DNA of 64,000 nt from Topomyia yanbarensis (GCF_030247195.1 NC_080672.1:351104413-351168412), one strand, 5' to 3'. Positions 10,961 through 23,063 are shown, counted from the stretch's first letter. Made by a program: numbers and translations. Notes: generated from the letters alone by a model not told the origin.

Positions 10961-12010
10961 CAGCTTCTCAGCATCCTGACCTGAGGATCCCTTTCCACAC
11001 CAGTTTGTTCCACTGACACAAATTGGAAACCTTACCCGACGAGACAGACAGACACTTCCTCGCGATCTTCAAGAGGATCATCTTATAACCCCGAAACCAC
11101 CCAGGATGATGACACAGGAGACCGTTTTTCCCCGCTATCCAACAAACTGTGTTGCTCAACTCTTTCCCGTCGATTGTCGGCCGTGATGCGGCGTAGACAA
11201 CGCGAGACCCTCCAGAGCAGCAAGGACCGGGCGGACGTTCCCTCTTTAACCCTTTCTTAGAGCCGAACAGACAAACCCGTTCTCAGCACCTCGGAACAAA
11301 AAAATAATAATACAAAATCAGAATCCGTAAACCTTCTGTGTGCTGTGTGTGAGTGTGCACTATAATAGACCAGACTGAGACCGAATGCAGGAAATTTGAA
11401 TATAAATTAGGATTCTCACATATGCCAACGAAATGATGGCGCGGGAAAAAAAATATTCCTCGGAACGAATCACGACAACAATGAGCGAAAGAAGCGAAAC
11501 AATACCGCGTTGCAGCAGCAGCATCATCGTCGTCATCACAAAGCAACAAAATCTCAAAGCATCACCTTTTGTGCCCCCTCTCCCCTTAATCGGAGCGAAG
11601 CGTGGAACGGTCGTTTGCATAAATAATTATTTATTTACCTCTCGCCGTCAATGCCATCCGGCGTTTTTCGGTGGTGTTGGTCGGTCGGCTTCGGCGTTTT
11701 ATTTTTCCCAAACCCGGTTTAACCCTTTGCCTATTGACCGAGTTGCTGTGCGTGTTTTTTTATATGGGTTCCCATCTGGTTCTGCTGATGCTTAGATTTT
11801 CCTCTTTTTTCACTCCACTGCTCTAGCCGGCCGGCGATGCAACCTTCGGTGGGTATGCAAATTGAGTCGCCTGACTGCTGCTGCTACTGCCGTTTTAGAA
11901 CTTTCGGGATGTGACGAAATTTGATCTCGGCCCCAGAGAACGGGTTGGGATGGTTTTTTTTGTCACTGCGGTGAAGAATGGTTCGTTAATGCGGATGTAT
12001 GCATACTTAG
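10961..12010. other. GC-richer, repeat-poor island; possible conserved non-coding DNA
   Basis: Compared with its surroundings this block is richer in GC and lacks the repeat families seen elsewhere. It contains CAG/CTG runs (GCAGCAGCAGCATCATCG near 11512), AATAATTATTTATTT (11620), CCGGCCGGCGATGC (11828) and GCAAATTGAG (11857). Open frames (for example 11433-11795) show no domain and overlap others on the opposite strand. It may be a regulatory or untranslated part of a host gene. This is inference from composition only. Confidence 0.3.
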
Positions 12011-12384
12011 GTTGTTGTTGTACTGATCAATATGAATGTTTTGTCAGTGAGTGATCTTGAAAATATGTATTGTGAATTTAGGAACCTTCTAATTCATCAT
12101 CACTAATCTAACGCTGCATTGAATTTAGCCCACTTCATAGATAGAAGAGAAAGCGCACACAAAATTATGTCAACTTGCAGAAAATGATTACAATGGATTA
12201 TAATAATAAAGCTTGAAAATAATAAGTAGATACTACAAAAAGTTGGAAGTACTAATAGTAAACTTAGCCTTTCTATCAATTGGAAAGACTTTACCTACTA
12301 CAAATAGGTCTCGAATACAGCAGTTCCTTTTTCGAACAGGGTAAAAACTACATTGTTGAGAGGAATAAATAGAGCATAATCTAA

Positions 12385-12438
12385 AACTTATGTCTTGTTT
12401 TTTGTATACAGAACTTATGTCTTGTTTTTTGTATACAG
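12385..12438. repeat. Exact 27-bp tandem duplication
   Basis: The unit AACTTATGTCTTGTTTTTTG plus TATACAG occurs twice head to tail (12385-12411 and 12412-12438) with no mismatch, implying a recent slippage or unequal exchange. Confidence 0.9.
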
Positions 12439-12974
12439 ACACTCCTTTGTTAATCCAGGAATTATGTTATATGTAGTTGTGATACGAGAATATTTTGTAA
12501 CCGTGTATTTAGCAAACCGTATTAATGTGAAAAATAGATTTCGCGAAACTTCAAACCTCATTTATCGATGGCTATCGAAAAGACAAGTAGTCTCTTTGGG
12601 AACAGGTCAAACAAAAATATAACTTGCCAATATGTGTAAAGACTTGAAAATCTATTGCGACGACCCATGCATATATGTTAAATGGTTTGCAGTGATGAAG
12701 CAACCAATTTCTAAAAGAATGTTGATCATTTCTTATGGAAGGAACTACAATATTTTCACAAAATTTAATACAATACAAAAAATTACAGTTTTCCGATATA
12801 ATTTAAAATGTATTGCGATGACCCGCCTGGTAACTTTAGTTGGTTTTTTCCTGGCATTCACATTCATGTTCAATCCATTGTAATCTAATAAACAGTCTTC
12901 CAAATAGTTTTATTATATTTTTTCACCCAAAAACATCAACCGAAACCTGTAAACAGAATCACAGTCTTCCAATG

Positions 12975-13277
12975 TAAACATGTTTGTATACTTGGCTTAG
13001 CTGTCCGCCGAGTATTGAACGCAAAACTCTTCTCTCAAACACACCAAATACTCGATAGTCTGCTTCCTTCAACACCCATGCATCATGGCCATTCAAAACA
13101 ACATGGAGTATCAGCGATTTGTATAGCGAAAGTTTTGTGCAAGTCTGTTGTAAATGTCGCCTGTGAACCTAAGGAGCACGTGATATCTTGATATGATGGT
13201 TCCATTCCTTTGTGCAATAAATTAAATAGTGCATCGCCCTGCTTCAATTTATATAACTTCACACACGAGTCATGCAT
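12975..13277 (-). pseudogene. RTE-type LINE scrap (internally deleted)
   Basis: On the minus strand KLKQGDALFNLL (13240-13205) matches the palm block KQGD of RTE-type reverse transcriptases. A second frame gives KLSLYKSLILHVVLNGHDAW and then GVFERRVLRSILGG (about 13150-13005), the C-terminal 'FERKVLR' block of the same family. The central catalytic region (YADD) is missing between them, so an internal deletion or recombination fused the two parts near 13190. Not functional. Confidence 0.55.
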
Positions 13278-13289
13278 CTGTGGCTATTT

Positions 13290-14070
13290 TTGACGACGCT
13301 TTATTTTGATCCATCCAGCGTTATATGAATCAGCTTAACAAGTTTTGTCAGAAAACCAAGTTCAAGCATTATCTGCCACGGTTTATCTCATTTCACATTT
13401 CATCTCATTTCACTGAATCAAGCTGCCTTGAAATCCGCAAATAGATGGTAAGTTTGCAAGTTATATTTCATGAATTTATCTATAATTTATCGCAGTGTAA
13501 ACAGTGTACCTTGTAAGGGGCTTTGAAGATCGTTATTCCTCAATTGTTATTGTTTTCGACTTTGTGGCCTTTCTTGAAGAAAGCGTATATAAGGCCATCC
13601 AAGCGTTCCAAAGGCAATTGTGCTTCCACCCAGATCATCCCTATAACGTAGTGGATTACTCCCGACCAGTTCACAGTGGTCCAGAATGCAAATTTAGCAG
13701 AACTAAAATTAAGAAGTTTAGCCTTAATAAGTCTTTGGTAAAGTTTTCGTAATTTGCGAGCCTCTTCTTTTTTTAAAAACAACAGTTAGGGTGGTACTAA
13801 TTCTACCAGGCTAAAAAATAACTTTTTAATCATTCTAGCTAGAGGCAAACGACCTTCAGCGAAGTTGTAGAACGACAAATTTTAGAAAAGTTTGCTGAAA
13901 ACATGTAAGCTTTATCTGTCATACTTTTCATTTCACAACAAATTTAAAATCAAAGGTTAGGGTGTTTCTTAGAAAAACAGTTTCATTCAAATGACTTTTG
14001 CGGTATATATTTAAATTTGAAGTAGTCTTCAGACAACTTTAAAATTGTTTTATTACGAATAATTTGTTTC
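13290..14070. other. No gene recognised
   Basis: Two 'GTTAGGGTG' words (13785, 13955) suggest repeat-derived DNA. The frames on either strand at 13504-13782 overlap each other and have no recognisable domain. Confidence 0.25.
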
Positions 14071-14082
14071 ATGGCACCATAT

Positions 14083-14499
14083 CACAGAGAACAGACGTCC
14101 ATCTTCAGTATACAACTTGTGTAAAATCTCTAACGGTTTCGAAGGTAGTTTGGATATCTAAACCAGGTGCGCTACTGTCGTCATGTTTTTTGTGGCTGAG
14201 TGCGACAGAATTGACAGCGGTTATTCCTCTACCCAGTCAAACTAGTCCGGAACCGATTCGGACTTCCAGCATGAATTCCAGCTCAAATGCGTCAACCGAT
14301 AGTTTCGGAATCGGTTGTTTTCTTTGAGCTAGATTCCATGCTGAATCCATCCAGGATTTCGAACCGGTTCCGGAATCGATTTGACGGATAGTTGGGATAG
14401 GTTAGTGTGGTGGCGCTAGTGTTTTTCGTATATTAATTCAAATGTTTACACACGTTTTTTAAATATTTTTTGTTCGATCATGGATGTCTGTTCTCTGTG
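14083..14499. mobile_element. ~417-bp MITE with 7-bp target duplication
   Basis: The left end CACAGAGAACAGACGTCCAT and the right end ATGGATGTCTGTTCTCTGTG are inverted repeats of about 20 bp with one mismatch. ACCATAT directly flanks both sides (14076-14082 and 14500-14506), an exact 7-bp target duplication. The interior has further facing words (GGAACCGATTC / AACCGGTTCCGG and CAGCATGAATTC / TTCCATGCTG). There is no transposase. It may be a hAT relative, but 7 bp is unusual for that group. Confidence 0.75.
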
Positions 14500-15577
14500 A
14501 CCATATTATCGTTGAAAAGTTATGAGCACTTTTTCGCCTAAAATAGGGTTCTTAGGAATACCAATAACACTCATTGGTCCAAACAAAGATAATTCTTTTT
14601 CAACAACATATAAGTTATAATTGAGCACAAATGAAGAATACAATATTTTAAAAATTGCACAAAATTGATTTCAAAATTCTGCTTTTGGAATTATAAGTAC
14701 TTATATCTTTCGAATAATAGATGCTAGAGTTTTGATGTATTAGAAGAAAATGTTCGTCTTCAAAACTCAGAAAAACATCTGAAGGATAGGTTAAAAAAAG
14801 AAAACTGAAAAAGTTATATTCAGAGGTGGGTAAGAAAACCAACCGGTACGTACATGCACTGGTATGGTTTCCAAAATCTCAACACGTGTAAACGAATGAT
14901 GCACATCGTATTCGGTTTGGATTTCGTTCACACGGTAAACGGAAGAAAAACCTCCACCGAGTCTCAGTTTCTAAAACCAAACCGAGCCACTCAGCACCGT
15001 TTACATGTGTGTACGAATTTCAATTTGTGTTGATGTATTCTCAGCAGCGGTTTCGGTTTGGCTTTAGAAAACCGAGCCAGGTTTTTTTTTCTGTACACGG
15101 TGCTTCGGTTGAAAGAAGAAGCAGAAAATTCGTCTGCAGTGCTGCCGAATAGACAACTGAATTGAGTTCAATTAGTTGTTGAGAGTCAATGGGGTATTAT
15201 CGAAATGGCTGGTTCTGAGCAGTTGTTAAAAGTTCAACAATTGATGTTTGTTTCAAAGCTGAACCATGAAATGTAGATATGTTTGATTTGACAAAGTTGT
15301 CTAGAGCATACAAATTGACGTTAATGTCAAAATGTTTAAATTGAAATTAGAGAAAACAATGAAATCAGCGATGTAAAATAAATGAAATCAATTAAACATA
15401 ACTTGAATCACTTGAAGCTTCACATTAACACTCAATGCAATCAAAGTGGCCAGTATTAATATCGCCAATAGTCGTATCAATGAGATCTAATCCACATCTG
15501 GTTGCGCTGGTTAGGCGATTCTCGAATAATCTCGAGCACACACTCGCATTTTGTATACATATCTATATTCTATATTC

Positions 15578-15938
<361 letters not shown>

Positions 15939-16104
15939 TATCCTTATATTACTGCTACGGCGCATCGTATTGATACATCTATCCTTGCGCATAGGCAATT
16001 GCGTGTATGTGTGTGTTATTTACATATGGTAAGCAACTCAGACGCAAGTGGGGGGAAACTCACGATTAGGTCCTTATTTACTGAGTGCTGGTAATACGTA
16101 TTTC

Positions 16105-16356
16105 TTGAGAGTTTTTTCAAAACGTCATATCTGCAATGAGTTACTCTCTTTGTTTACTTTCTCTTTCGATTTTTACGGCGTCACTATAGCACTTTTCACT
16201 TATTTTACAGAACAGATCGAAAGGCAGTGGTTTTAACTAGCATATTATGCAAAGAGTTAAGGGATAAATGTTAAAGTGACCGAATTATTAACAGAAGAGA
16301 AAGTAAACAAAGAGAGTAACTCATTGTAGATATGACGTTTTGAAAAAAACGCTCAA
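16105..16356. mobile_element. 252-bp hairpin MITE
   Basis: Arms of about 62 bp: the left starts TTGAGAGTTTTTTCAAAACG and includes GAGTTACTCTCTTTGTTTAC. The right is its near-perfect reverse complement (AAGAGAAAGTAAACAAAGAG to GCTCAA). The spacer of about 125 bp is non-coding. Confidence 0.8.
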
Positions 16357-17180
16357 CATTTCTGTTATTTTTGCTGTTACTGTACATCGTTTTGAAACAT
16401 CTAGAAGGTTTCGTCGCGAACATTCGAGTTTAGCAAAAACTACCACTAAATTATTCAACTACTAAAAAACTAAATTAATTGAGAACAACAACCAACTAAC
16501 GAACAGCAAAAACACTTTCATTTTACAGACCGCCGTTAGAAACTAAGTTTCTTTAAGGAATAAATATTTCCGGCAATACCAGTCGATGTGTGTATGTAAA
16601 TCTACTGCAGAACAATTAAATTTTTAAAAAAATGTTGCGCAATAATTTGAATAAAAAATAATTGTTCACATTGTGTTCAATCACGAAGTTGTCTGTCTCA
16701 TTACAACAAAACATGTAAAACGACCTTCAATCATTAATGTGGATATTGGTCCACAATGTAACCATGCTAGTTGTTAAATCATCATGAATAGGCCGCCATT
16801 TTGAATTTCTAATTTACGACGCAATTCATGTTTCGTTTTCTTGGAAATATATGCCTATTTAAATAGGCATGCTTTTAAATGCTAAATCGTCGTGAAAATA
16901 ACACCATATAGGGATACAAAATGACGACGATTTTTAATCTCTACACAACTTTTCGATATCAAAACTACCCTTGTTTCATGATATTTTTTTTTTCATTACA
17001 ACAACGAACATAATTTATTTGAACAGAAATATGTCCGAAGACATTTTTTCAATTACCGAAAAAATGCCTTATATTATACCCAAAAGCAATTTGTTTAGAA
17101 TTCTTAATAAAAATACTAGCAGCACTAGCATAACCAATAAACATCAACCCGAATACACAACCGCAAAACAACTGAAGTTT
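16357..17180. other. Interior of hAT element, unassigned
   Basis: AT-rich non-coding sequence belonging to the hAT element. A perfect 20-bp palindrome, ATGCCTATTTAAATAGGCAT, is at 16851-16870. Confidence 0.5.
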
Positions 17181-17700
17181 GGTTTCGTTATTCTCGTATT
17201 TCCTTCCCATACTCGTGCACCGGTAAACGAAAATCAAAACCAAACCGCGGTGCTGTGTAAACGAAACTCGGTTTGGTTTTCGTGTCTCGTATAAACACAA
17301 CCAGCGATAAGACTGCACACAATGTAAAGGAAACATAAACACTAGTGGAAATTTGGTTTACCGTACCGGTACTCAACCGGTATTTTCCCACCTCTGGTTA
17401 TATTAAAAATTTACACGCGAACGGAGGTCTTAGTGGAATGTATGTAACACTTTACATAGGCTTTCTACCATTTAATTTTACTATGTTTATTTATAGTTAA
17501 CAGCACTTGCACTGCACTATTTTTCAGATACCAGGGGCGACATTATGGAACCATTTCGAATTGAGTTTTTCATACAAGCTTGCATACAATAAACCTTTCG
17601 TTTCGCGATGCGCAATGCCACCCCAGTATTTCGACTACAACTGGTAATCTTCTTCAGTATTTGAATCAGTCCATAGGAAATTACGGGATTTGGGGGGGGG

Positions 17701-17863
17701 GGTGGAGATAGCGTAGTTGGTAAATCGATTGCCTTGTACGCAGCTCACATGGGTTCAAATCTCAACCCCGCACATAGGGTTAGAAATTTTTCTAAAGAGT
17801 TTTCTCTAACCCGACAAAGAGGCGAATGACCCTTAGGTTAAAACCTCGACAATAAAAAAAATT
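17701..17863 (+). mobile_element. Short tRNA-derived SINE, plus strand
   Basis: The head is tRNA-like with an A box (TAGCGTAGTTGGTAAATCG) and a B box (GGGTTCAAATCTC), the internal RNA polymerase III promoter. The tail ends in CCTCGACAATAAAAAAA. ATTACGGGATT flanks it on both sides (17690-17700, 17864-17874), an 11-bp target duplication. Copies of the same family are at 50.8 kb and 62.0 kb on the other strand. Confidence 0.88.
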
Positions 17864-17989
17864 ATTACGGGATTGCCAAAGCCTTTTATCTAGGAAAACG
17901 GGTAGGTTTTTTGCATGTAGGTAATAATTCGAACAGCCATGAATATAAAAAAGGGAACTAATCGGGGAATCTCGTGGGGTTACATACCT

Positions 17990-18740
17990 TTTTATTTTTC
18001 AAAAAATCGATTTTTTTATTACTTTTTCTGATAGTACAGCTCCTTGAGAATATTTTACCAATTTTTTTGGAGATCCGAGAAAGAAGTCGAAAGTTACAGC
18101 GCTTCCAAGCGCGCTTCATCTACCAAGAGCAGTGGTAACTTGAAATTTTAAACTCGATTTTCTCGAAATGTTGTTTTTCCAAAAATGCTTTTTCTCTGAT
18201 CACGATTGCCGAAAAACCACTCGACCGATTTTCTTAATTTTTTTTTCGATCGATCGCAATTAATTTTTCTCGTACCTTAACGATTTCTTTTTATACATAA
18301 ATTTTTGTTTTGCTGATGAAATTTTTTTAATACAATTTTTAGAGCTGTTGTAGATTTTTTAAGAAAAACGTTTTTAATCCACCTAACAGTGTGATGAGAC
18401 ATTTCTTATAACTCTTATCACTCTCTTCTGATATTATATCGATTGAGAATATTTAGAACTTTATGTTTCGCGATGTTTTTGATAACACATGCAGAGAACT
18501 AAAAACTGAAATTGTAGCTCTTGATACCATGCTACCTCTGAAGTGCATGCGTGCATAGTTCAAACTTTACTTCGACTTTTTCTAAACTTTACTTCGACTT
18601 TTTCTAAAAGTGACTTCCTAGTAGTATCTTTGATTTGAATTATTATTGCTCATCGTAATACCAAATAGCAAATAAAAAACTTTCGAAATCTGTTAAAGAA
18701 AACCATCCTCACTGGAATTTTCGTTTCCACGAAACTTTTC
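17990..18740. repeat. Dispersed repeat, also found at 60.3 and 61.4 kb
   Basis: 18369-18492 (AATCCACCTAACAGTGTGAT and on) matches 60303-60430, and 18505-18600 (GAAATTGTAGCTCTTGAT and on) matches 61405-61500. At the second locus the two parts are separated by about 1 kb of inserted DNA. A 22-bp unit (ACTTTACTTCGACTTTTTCT plus AA) is tandemly doubled at 18564-18607. Non-coding. Confidence 0.55.
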
Positions 18741-19331
18741 GATAACCTTCCGTCCGTGTTAGTACACTGGGTGCACGTTGCTCTGAAAATCTAACGAAAT
18801 CGTCTTAAGGCACCAGCGGGTCTCATTCCGAGTCATTTGCGCGATTTTCGGCGGGTTTAATCTGTAAAAAATTCGAAAAACTAACCTCTATACCATAATT
18901 TTCAGTTCAGCAATTCGAGAAATCGTGCTCACCGCAAATTATGAAAAATAAACTGCGTTGTGGAGCGACGGTCACTGCCCCGTTTACTAAATCTAATAAT
19001 AATTTTCAAATACTTTTTAATTTTTACAACCTTATTAGAGAAAGTTGTTTAATAAGCTTTTGTAACATTGTGCAAGAAAAAAAAGCTGAATATTTCTGTA
19101 TGTTCTCAATCCGCAACATATAAGCCCTTAAGTATACCAATTAATTTAGAAAGCCCTATTAACATAAACTATCGCACGAATAGGAATAGGTTCACCAAAA
19201 TATTGGAAGAAGTCGATCAAATAACTCCTTGAAAACTACCAAAAAATTGGTATAGTTCGATGCAATTGAAAGAAAATATCCTCAGAAAATGGGACGTACC
19301 TATTAATGTGATACACAGTGAATAATAAATA
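18741..19331. other. No gene recognised
   Basis: AT-rich sequence without recognisable repeat or coding frame. Confidence 0.3.
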
Positions 19332-19675
19332 CAGTAAAGACCCGTTTTTATCAGCCTCATGGTGTGTTTTAAGCTGACATTGACAACATCGGGACATATT
19401 TCTTTCCTTCTTTATAATAAACTGAAGCTGTTAAAATATTCTTCCGTTCTCTTGATCTAGTCTGTTAGCTATTTCTGATTATATAAAATAAATTTCTCTT
19501 AAAGGGGCCTTCTAGCGCAAATTAAAAAAAATGATTTTTTTTATTTTTGCCTATTTGCATCTTTAAGAACCAGAAAAATATGCTCAAGAAAGGGTTGCCG
19601 TTTGCTAGAGCCCATCAAACATATTTTCATATGAGACTGACAAAGTCGGGGGCTAATCAAATGGGGTCTTCATTG
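19332..19675 (+). mobile_element. 344-bp TA-flanked MITE (same family as 57.8 kb)
   Basis: The left end, after a TA, is CAGTAAAGACCCGTTTTTAT. The right end is GGGGTCTTCATTG followed by TA. Its interior matches both outer parts of the 1170-bp element at 57792-58961 (for example AACATCGGGACATAT and GCTAGAGCCCATC), so it is an internally deleted version. TA duplication and CAGT ends suggest the Tc1/mariner-pogo group. Confidence 0.7.
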
Positions 19676-19677
19676 TA

Positions 19678-20215
19678 TTCTTATAAATAGGCAGTATTCG
19701 AAGAAGTTTCTTGTGAACGAGTATAGAACGACTTTGTTTCTACTTACTTAGGGTCAACAGCGTAGCTGGAAAATCGGTTTGGTGGGGGTTTGGTGAAAAT
19801 CGAACTTTCTCTCCAAATGGCATAATTCGGAAACCGTAATATTTGAGTATTTAAAACTATGGAGAATTAATTTTTCAAAAAATAGTAACAGAGTTCGTTT
19901 CTTTAGCGAATTTGTTGAGACTATCATTTAAAACAACTTTATTTGCAGGAATGAATACTACGTGTAGGAAGTATATCGAGTTTTATAATGATATTTACGA
20001 AATGTTTCTTAATCTATTTTTTATCTTGAACAACTTTTTATTGCGAGCTTCACAAACTCAAGCTTTGGATAAAATGTAAATAATAATAATTTATTTAAAT
20101 GCACAAATAGCCTAAAATATGTTGATAACCTGAACACACGGAACCTTCATGTCTTCAACAAAGTGGTTTGTAATAGCACTCCCCAAAATTTTGCTGAAGA
20201 CATTAAGTCTCGAAC
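19678..20215. other. No gene recognised
   Basis: Contains the word pair TCTTCAACAAAGTGG / TTTTGCTGAAGACAT near 20155-20205, a motif type also seen near 40440-40490 and 47610. Probably old dispersed repeat. Confidence 0.3.
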
Positions 20216-20236
20216 TAGATTTGTTTGAAGAGTAAA

Positions 20237-20720
20237 GTTTGAGCTTGAGCTTGTGCGACCACCCCTGGCTGTTACTCCGTTATCGATCTGGACTAGCTGA
20301 AGTTGCACAGGGAATCAGTAGATAATTATTATTGATAAATTCCGGCACCGGCCAGGCCCGAACGTAGATCGCGGAGGAAAAGGGAAGGGATGTTAGTCCA
20401 ATACTTGCTTTTGCTAGAGGCCGTATATACTACTGCGTATTCCACAAGTATCACGGGAGCAGGAATTTGTTAGTAAAGCATAGAAGTTGGATTCTACTTC
20501 TTCTTTACCGACGTCAGAGAGATGACTCTACTATCTGGACTAGATATCGATCCATCAACTCATGGACCGGGGACCAACGGCTTTGCTTACCTTCCGAAGG
20601 AAGATGTGAGCACAGATTTTTTTACCTCAGAAAAATTCTAACGACCTCGGCTGGAATTGAACCCAGGCCAACTGGAATGAGTGGCGGTCACGCTTATCAC
20701 TCAACCACCGGCGCCGTCAT
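20237..20720 (-). mobile_element. Long tRNA-derived SINE, copy 1
   Basis: Read on the minus strand it begins GGCGCCGGTGGTTGAGTG, with an A-box-like TGGTTGAGTGATAAGCG and, about 45 bases on, a B-box-like GGTTCAATTCC, i.e. a tRNA-like polymerase III promoter head. It ends with a tail of AAGCTC units. A 21-bp duplication beginning TAGATTTGTTTGAAGAG flanks it (20216-20236, 20721-20741). At about 484 bp it is long for a SINE. Two more copies in the window (46.8 and 50.0 kb) have the same ends. No protein is encoded. Confidence 0.85.
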
Positions 20721-21074
20721 TAGATTTGTTTGAAGAGTAAATTCTCCATAAATACTTCTTAGCGGATATAACGTCAAAGTTATTTTATCAGATGATGTGC
20801 TGTTTAACGTTTGTAAAATTCATCGAAGATACTAAACCTCCGGAATTGGTGGTTGCAAAATGATGTAATCTTGACCTTAGATTACTGTTTGCGAACATTC
20901 TTTTTACCTATTCATGTAATTGGTAACAACAAAAATTAAAAGCTCATCAAAATTGATCAGGACCTGCTAGAGTCGTACGTAAAACGCCATTTTACATAAG
21001 TTTTACTCTACTTTCGGAAAGTGTTATCCTCGTTAATAATCATATTACGTTTACGTTTTAACTCTAAGGATTCC

Positions 21075-21590
21075 CAAAATAAAGTCTTGTTCAGCAAATG
21101 TTGAATGCTGTGCAATTTTTCGGTGAGCAGTTCTATGTTTCATGTTTCTATGTTTCCAACTTCGCTTCCTATCAAAAAAGACCCTAATCCATATTACAGT
21201 ACATCCATTCAAAAGTGAGCTCAATATGATAGGAAATCTGAGGATTATGATTGATTTCAGAGATCTGGAATGAGTGTCTATTGGAATGTTTTAAGGCAGG
21301 TATTTGATATTGATGTGGTTAGATAACTGTTAGGTCAAGACTAATAGATCAGTTACAGGTCAGGATCCCATTCCCACAGCTTTTCAAAAGTTCTCATGAC
21401 GTTCAAAACGACAGGTTATCAATGTACTGATTTGATAATTATTATTGTAATATTGAATGAAGTCAGACAGCATCAATGAATTATTCTCATCAATCCAATT
21501 ATTTTTTTGGGTGGGTGGCAAGGGGTGGGATTGAATTCTGAAGCCTTCTCTTGGCTACGCGGTTGCTTGGAGTTATTTATATAGCTTTTC
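21075..21590. repeat. Dispersed repeat paired with 62.4-63.06 kb
   Basis: Shares an ordered series of words with 62395-63060: TTTTCGGTGAGCAGTTCTAT, AATCTGAGGATTATG, CAGGTATTTGATATTG, ACAGATCAGTTACA-like words and TTGGCTACGC. The second copy carries an extra 150-bp MITE. Non-coding here. Confidence 0.6.
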
Positions 21591-21689
21591 AGTTTTTAAG
21601 ATATGTTTCAGATCGATCCGATCCGATTTTTGTACTGACAGTCAGGCTACCCTGAAAGCACTTAGTTCGACAAATTCGAAATCGAAATT

Positions 21690-22540
21690 AGAAATCGTAT
21701 GTCGAACTCAAGTCGAAGAATTTAACATTTCAAATACTTTTTACCTTCTATGGGTACTCGGTCACTCCGGTATTATTGGACATAAATGGGCACACGAATT
21801 GGCTACAGCGGTGGTTGCGACTGACTTCGCTTGTTGCGATTAAACAAAGCATTTTCTGCCGGATGTGAGTCCGATAATGTCAAAGAATTTGCTGAATTTT
21901 TTCAAGCACAATTACAGTATTCTAGTGACTGGACATTATAAAGTCAATTATCACATGGCTACTATTCGGCGCGCTGAGAACTTTTCATGTGATCTTTGTG
22001 AATCAGATTAAGGATCATAATATCATTTGATATGCAACTGCCATGCAGTAATGCAATAGCGTATCCGTATTTCTGGTTCTCCATACAAAGATGAACGTAT
22101 GTACAGAAAGCTAAAACTCAAGGATATGCTATTTGTTCTAACCCAGTGTGGTAAAGAGTTATAGTTTAGGCCATATTTGAATATTGTCATAATATATAAT
22201 CAATATAATCTCTTCAGAAGTGTTGTCGTTCTGTTATCTCAATATCCCCTCGAGGGTTTTGATATATCCACTCACTGTTAGAATAAAAGTTCCCCTGGGT
22301 GTTGGAAGTTTTATTCCTGCTATTGTAGCACCTGCAGATCGTTCAGAATCGTGCTCTGTTTTTTTTCCCCAATCTTTTCCATCAGGGAAATGGTGAAAAA
22401 GGAATTCATGGCAAGGTACAAATCTCCGATCAACATGGGAAACGTGCCATTTGAGCCAATCGTTACTGATTTCTGATTTCACCTTCTGCCATAGCGGTGA
22501 AATATTAGCATTCAACCACAGTATCATAAACGCGCGCACG
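21690..22540 (+). pseudogene. LOA-type LINE, 3' end (second copy)
   Basis: The plus-strand frame contains the RNase H end block GHSGIIGHKWAHELATAVV (21760-21815), then GHYKVNYHMATIRRAENFSC and CDLCESD (21940-22010), HLICNCHAV (22025) and KLKLKDMLFVLTQCGKEL ending at the stop near 22163. In-frame stops occur after CDLCESD and shortly after. 22164-22540 is the 3' UTR: its reverse complement matches 528-720 of the first copy. Frames read on the minus strand in this UTR (22234-22539) are therefore not a gene. Confidence 0.72.
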
Positions 22541-22940
22541 AAGCGAGACCCGAGGACAGGAAGAATGTATTTTACGGGCTGCTGGAGTGTAGCTATGGGT
22601 ACTGCACACGATTGTGAGTTTTTTGCTTCAATTCGCTGTATCTTGGGTATGATTTAGAAATGCTCAAGTTATATTGAAGTTTTCGATGTGTTTCTGTGTA
22701 AAAATATCGGACGAACACAGCTGCCCCCTTCGCTCCCTTCTAGCGCCGCCACTGGTCGTTGATCGCTCTTCTTGAACCCCGTTTTGGTATTCGCCGATAT
22801 AACTTAACAGAAAACAGGAGAGAACTTCATAGGCGGCATTGAGGATCGTTTTGTCTCGGTAAATATTAAACTCGAATTTATGATTCTTCATATAATAAGG
22901 GTATATGAGGCCAACAAATCCGTTAAATTCATAGTCTATA
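22541..22940. other. No gene recognised
   Basis: The minus-strand frame at 22664-22990 runs into the hAT-like repeat and has no recognisable domain. The word AGCGCCGCCACTGG near 22743 resembles ends of other repeats, but I could not define an element. Confidence 0.25.
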
Positions 22941-22941
22941 A

Positions 22942-23061
22942 TAGGGTGACCATACGTCCTGGTTTCCCAGGACATGTCTAGGTTTTTCACTGACTGTCCT
23001 GATGTCCTGGGAAATGGAGGAAATAGCTAGGTTTGTCCTGGTTTTTCTCATGTAAGTCTAA
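22942..23061. repeat. hAT (Tip100-like) terminal fragment
   Basis: TAGGGTGACCATACGTCCTG with repeated CCTGG/CCAGGACATG words is typical of termini of Tip100-type hAT elements. Two imperfect copies of the TCCTGGTTT word set lie in tandem. The mariner at 23064 inserted at its right edge. Assignment is from memory of the motif. Confidence 0.4.
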
Positions 23062-23063
23062 TA

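Noticed and set aside
11433..11795. 120-codon frame in the GC-richer island
   Set aside because: Overlapped by frames on the opposite strand, no domain, low-complexity runs; more likely non-coding.
16971..17391. Opposing frames of about 100 codons near the right end of the hAT element
   Set aside because: They translate the mirrored subterminal repeats of the element.
22234..22539. 101-codon minus-strand frame resembling a protein
   Set aside because: Lies antisense in the LOA 3' UTR; the homologous stretch at 528-720 is not an equivalent frame.
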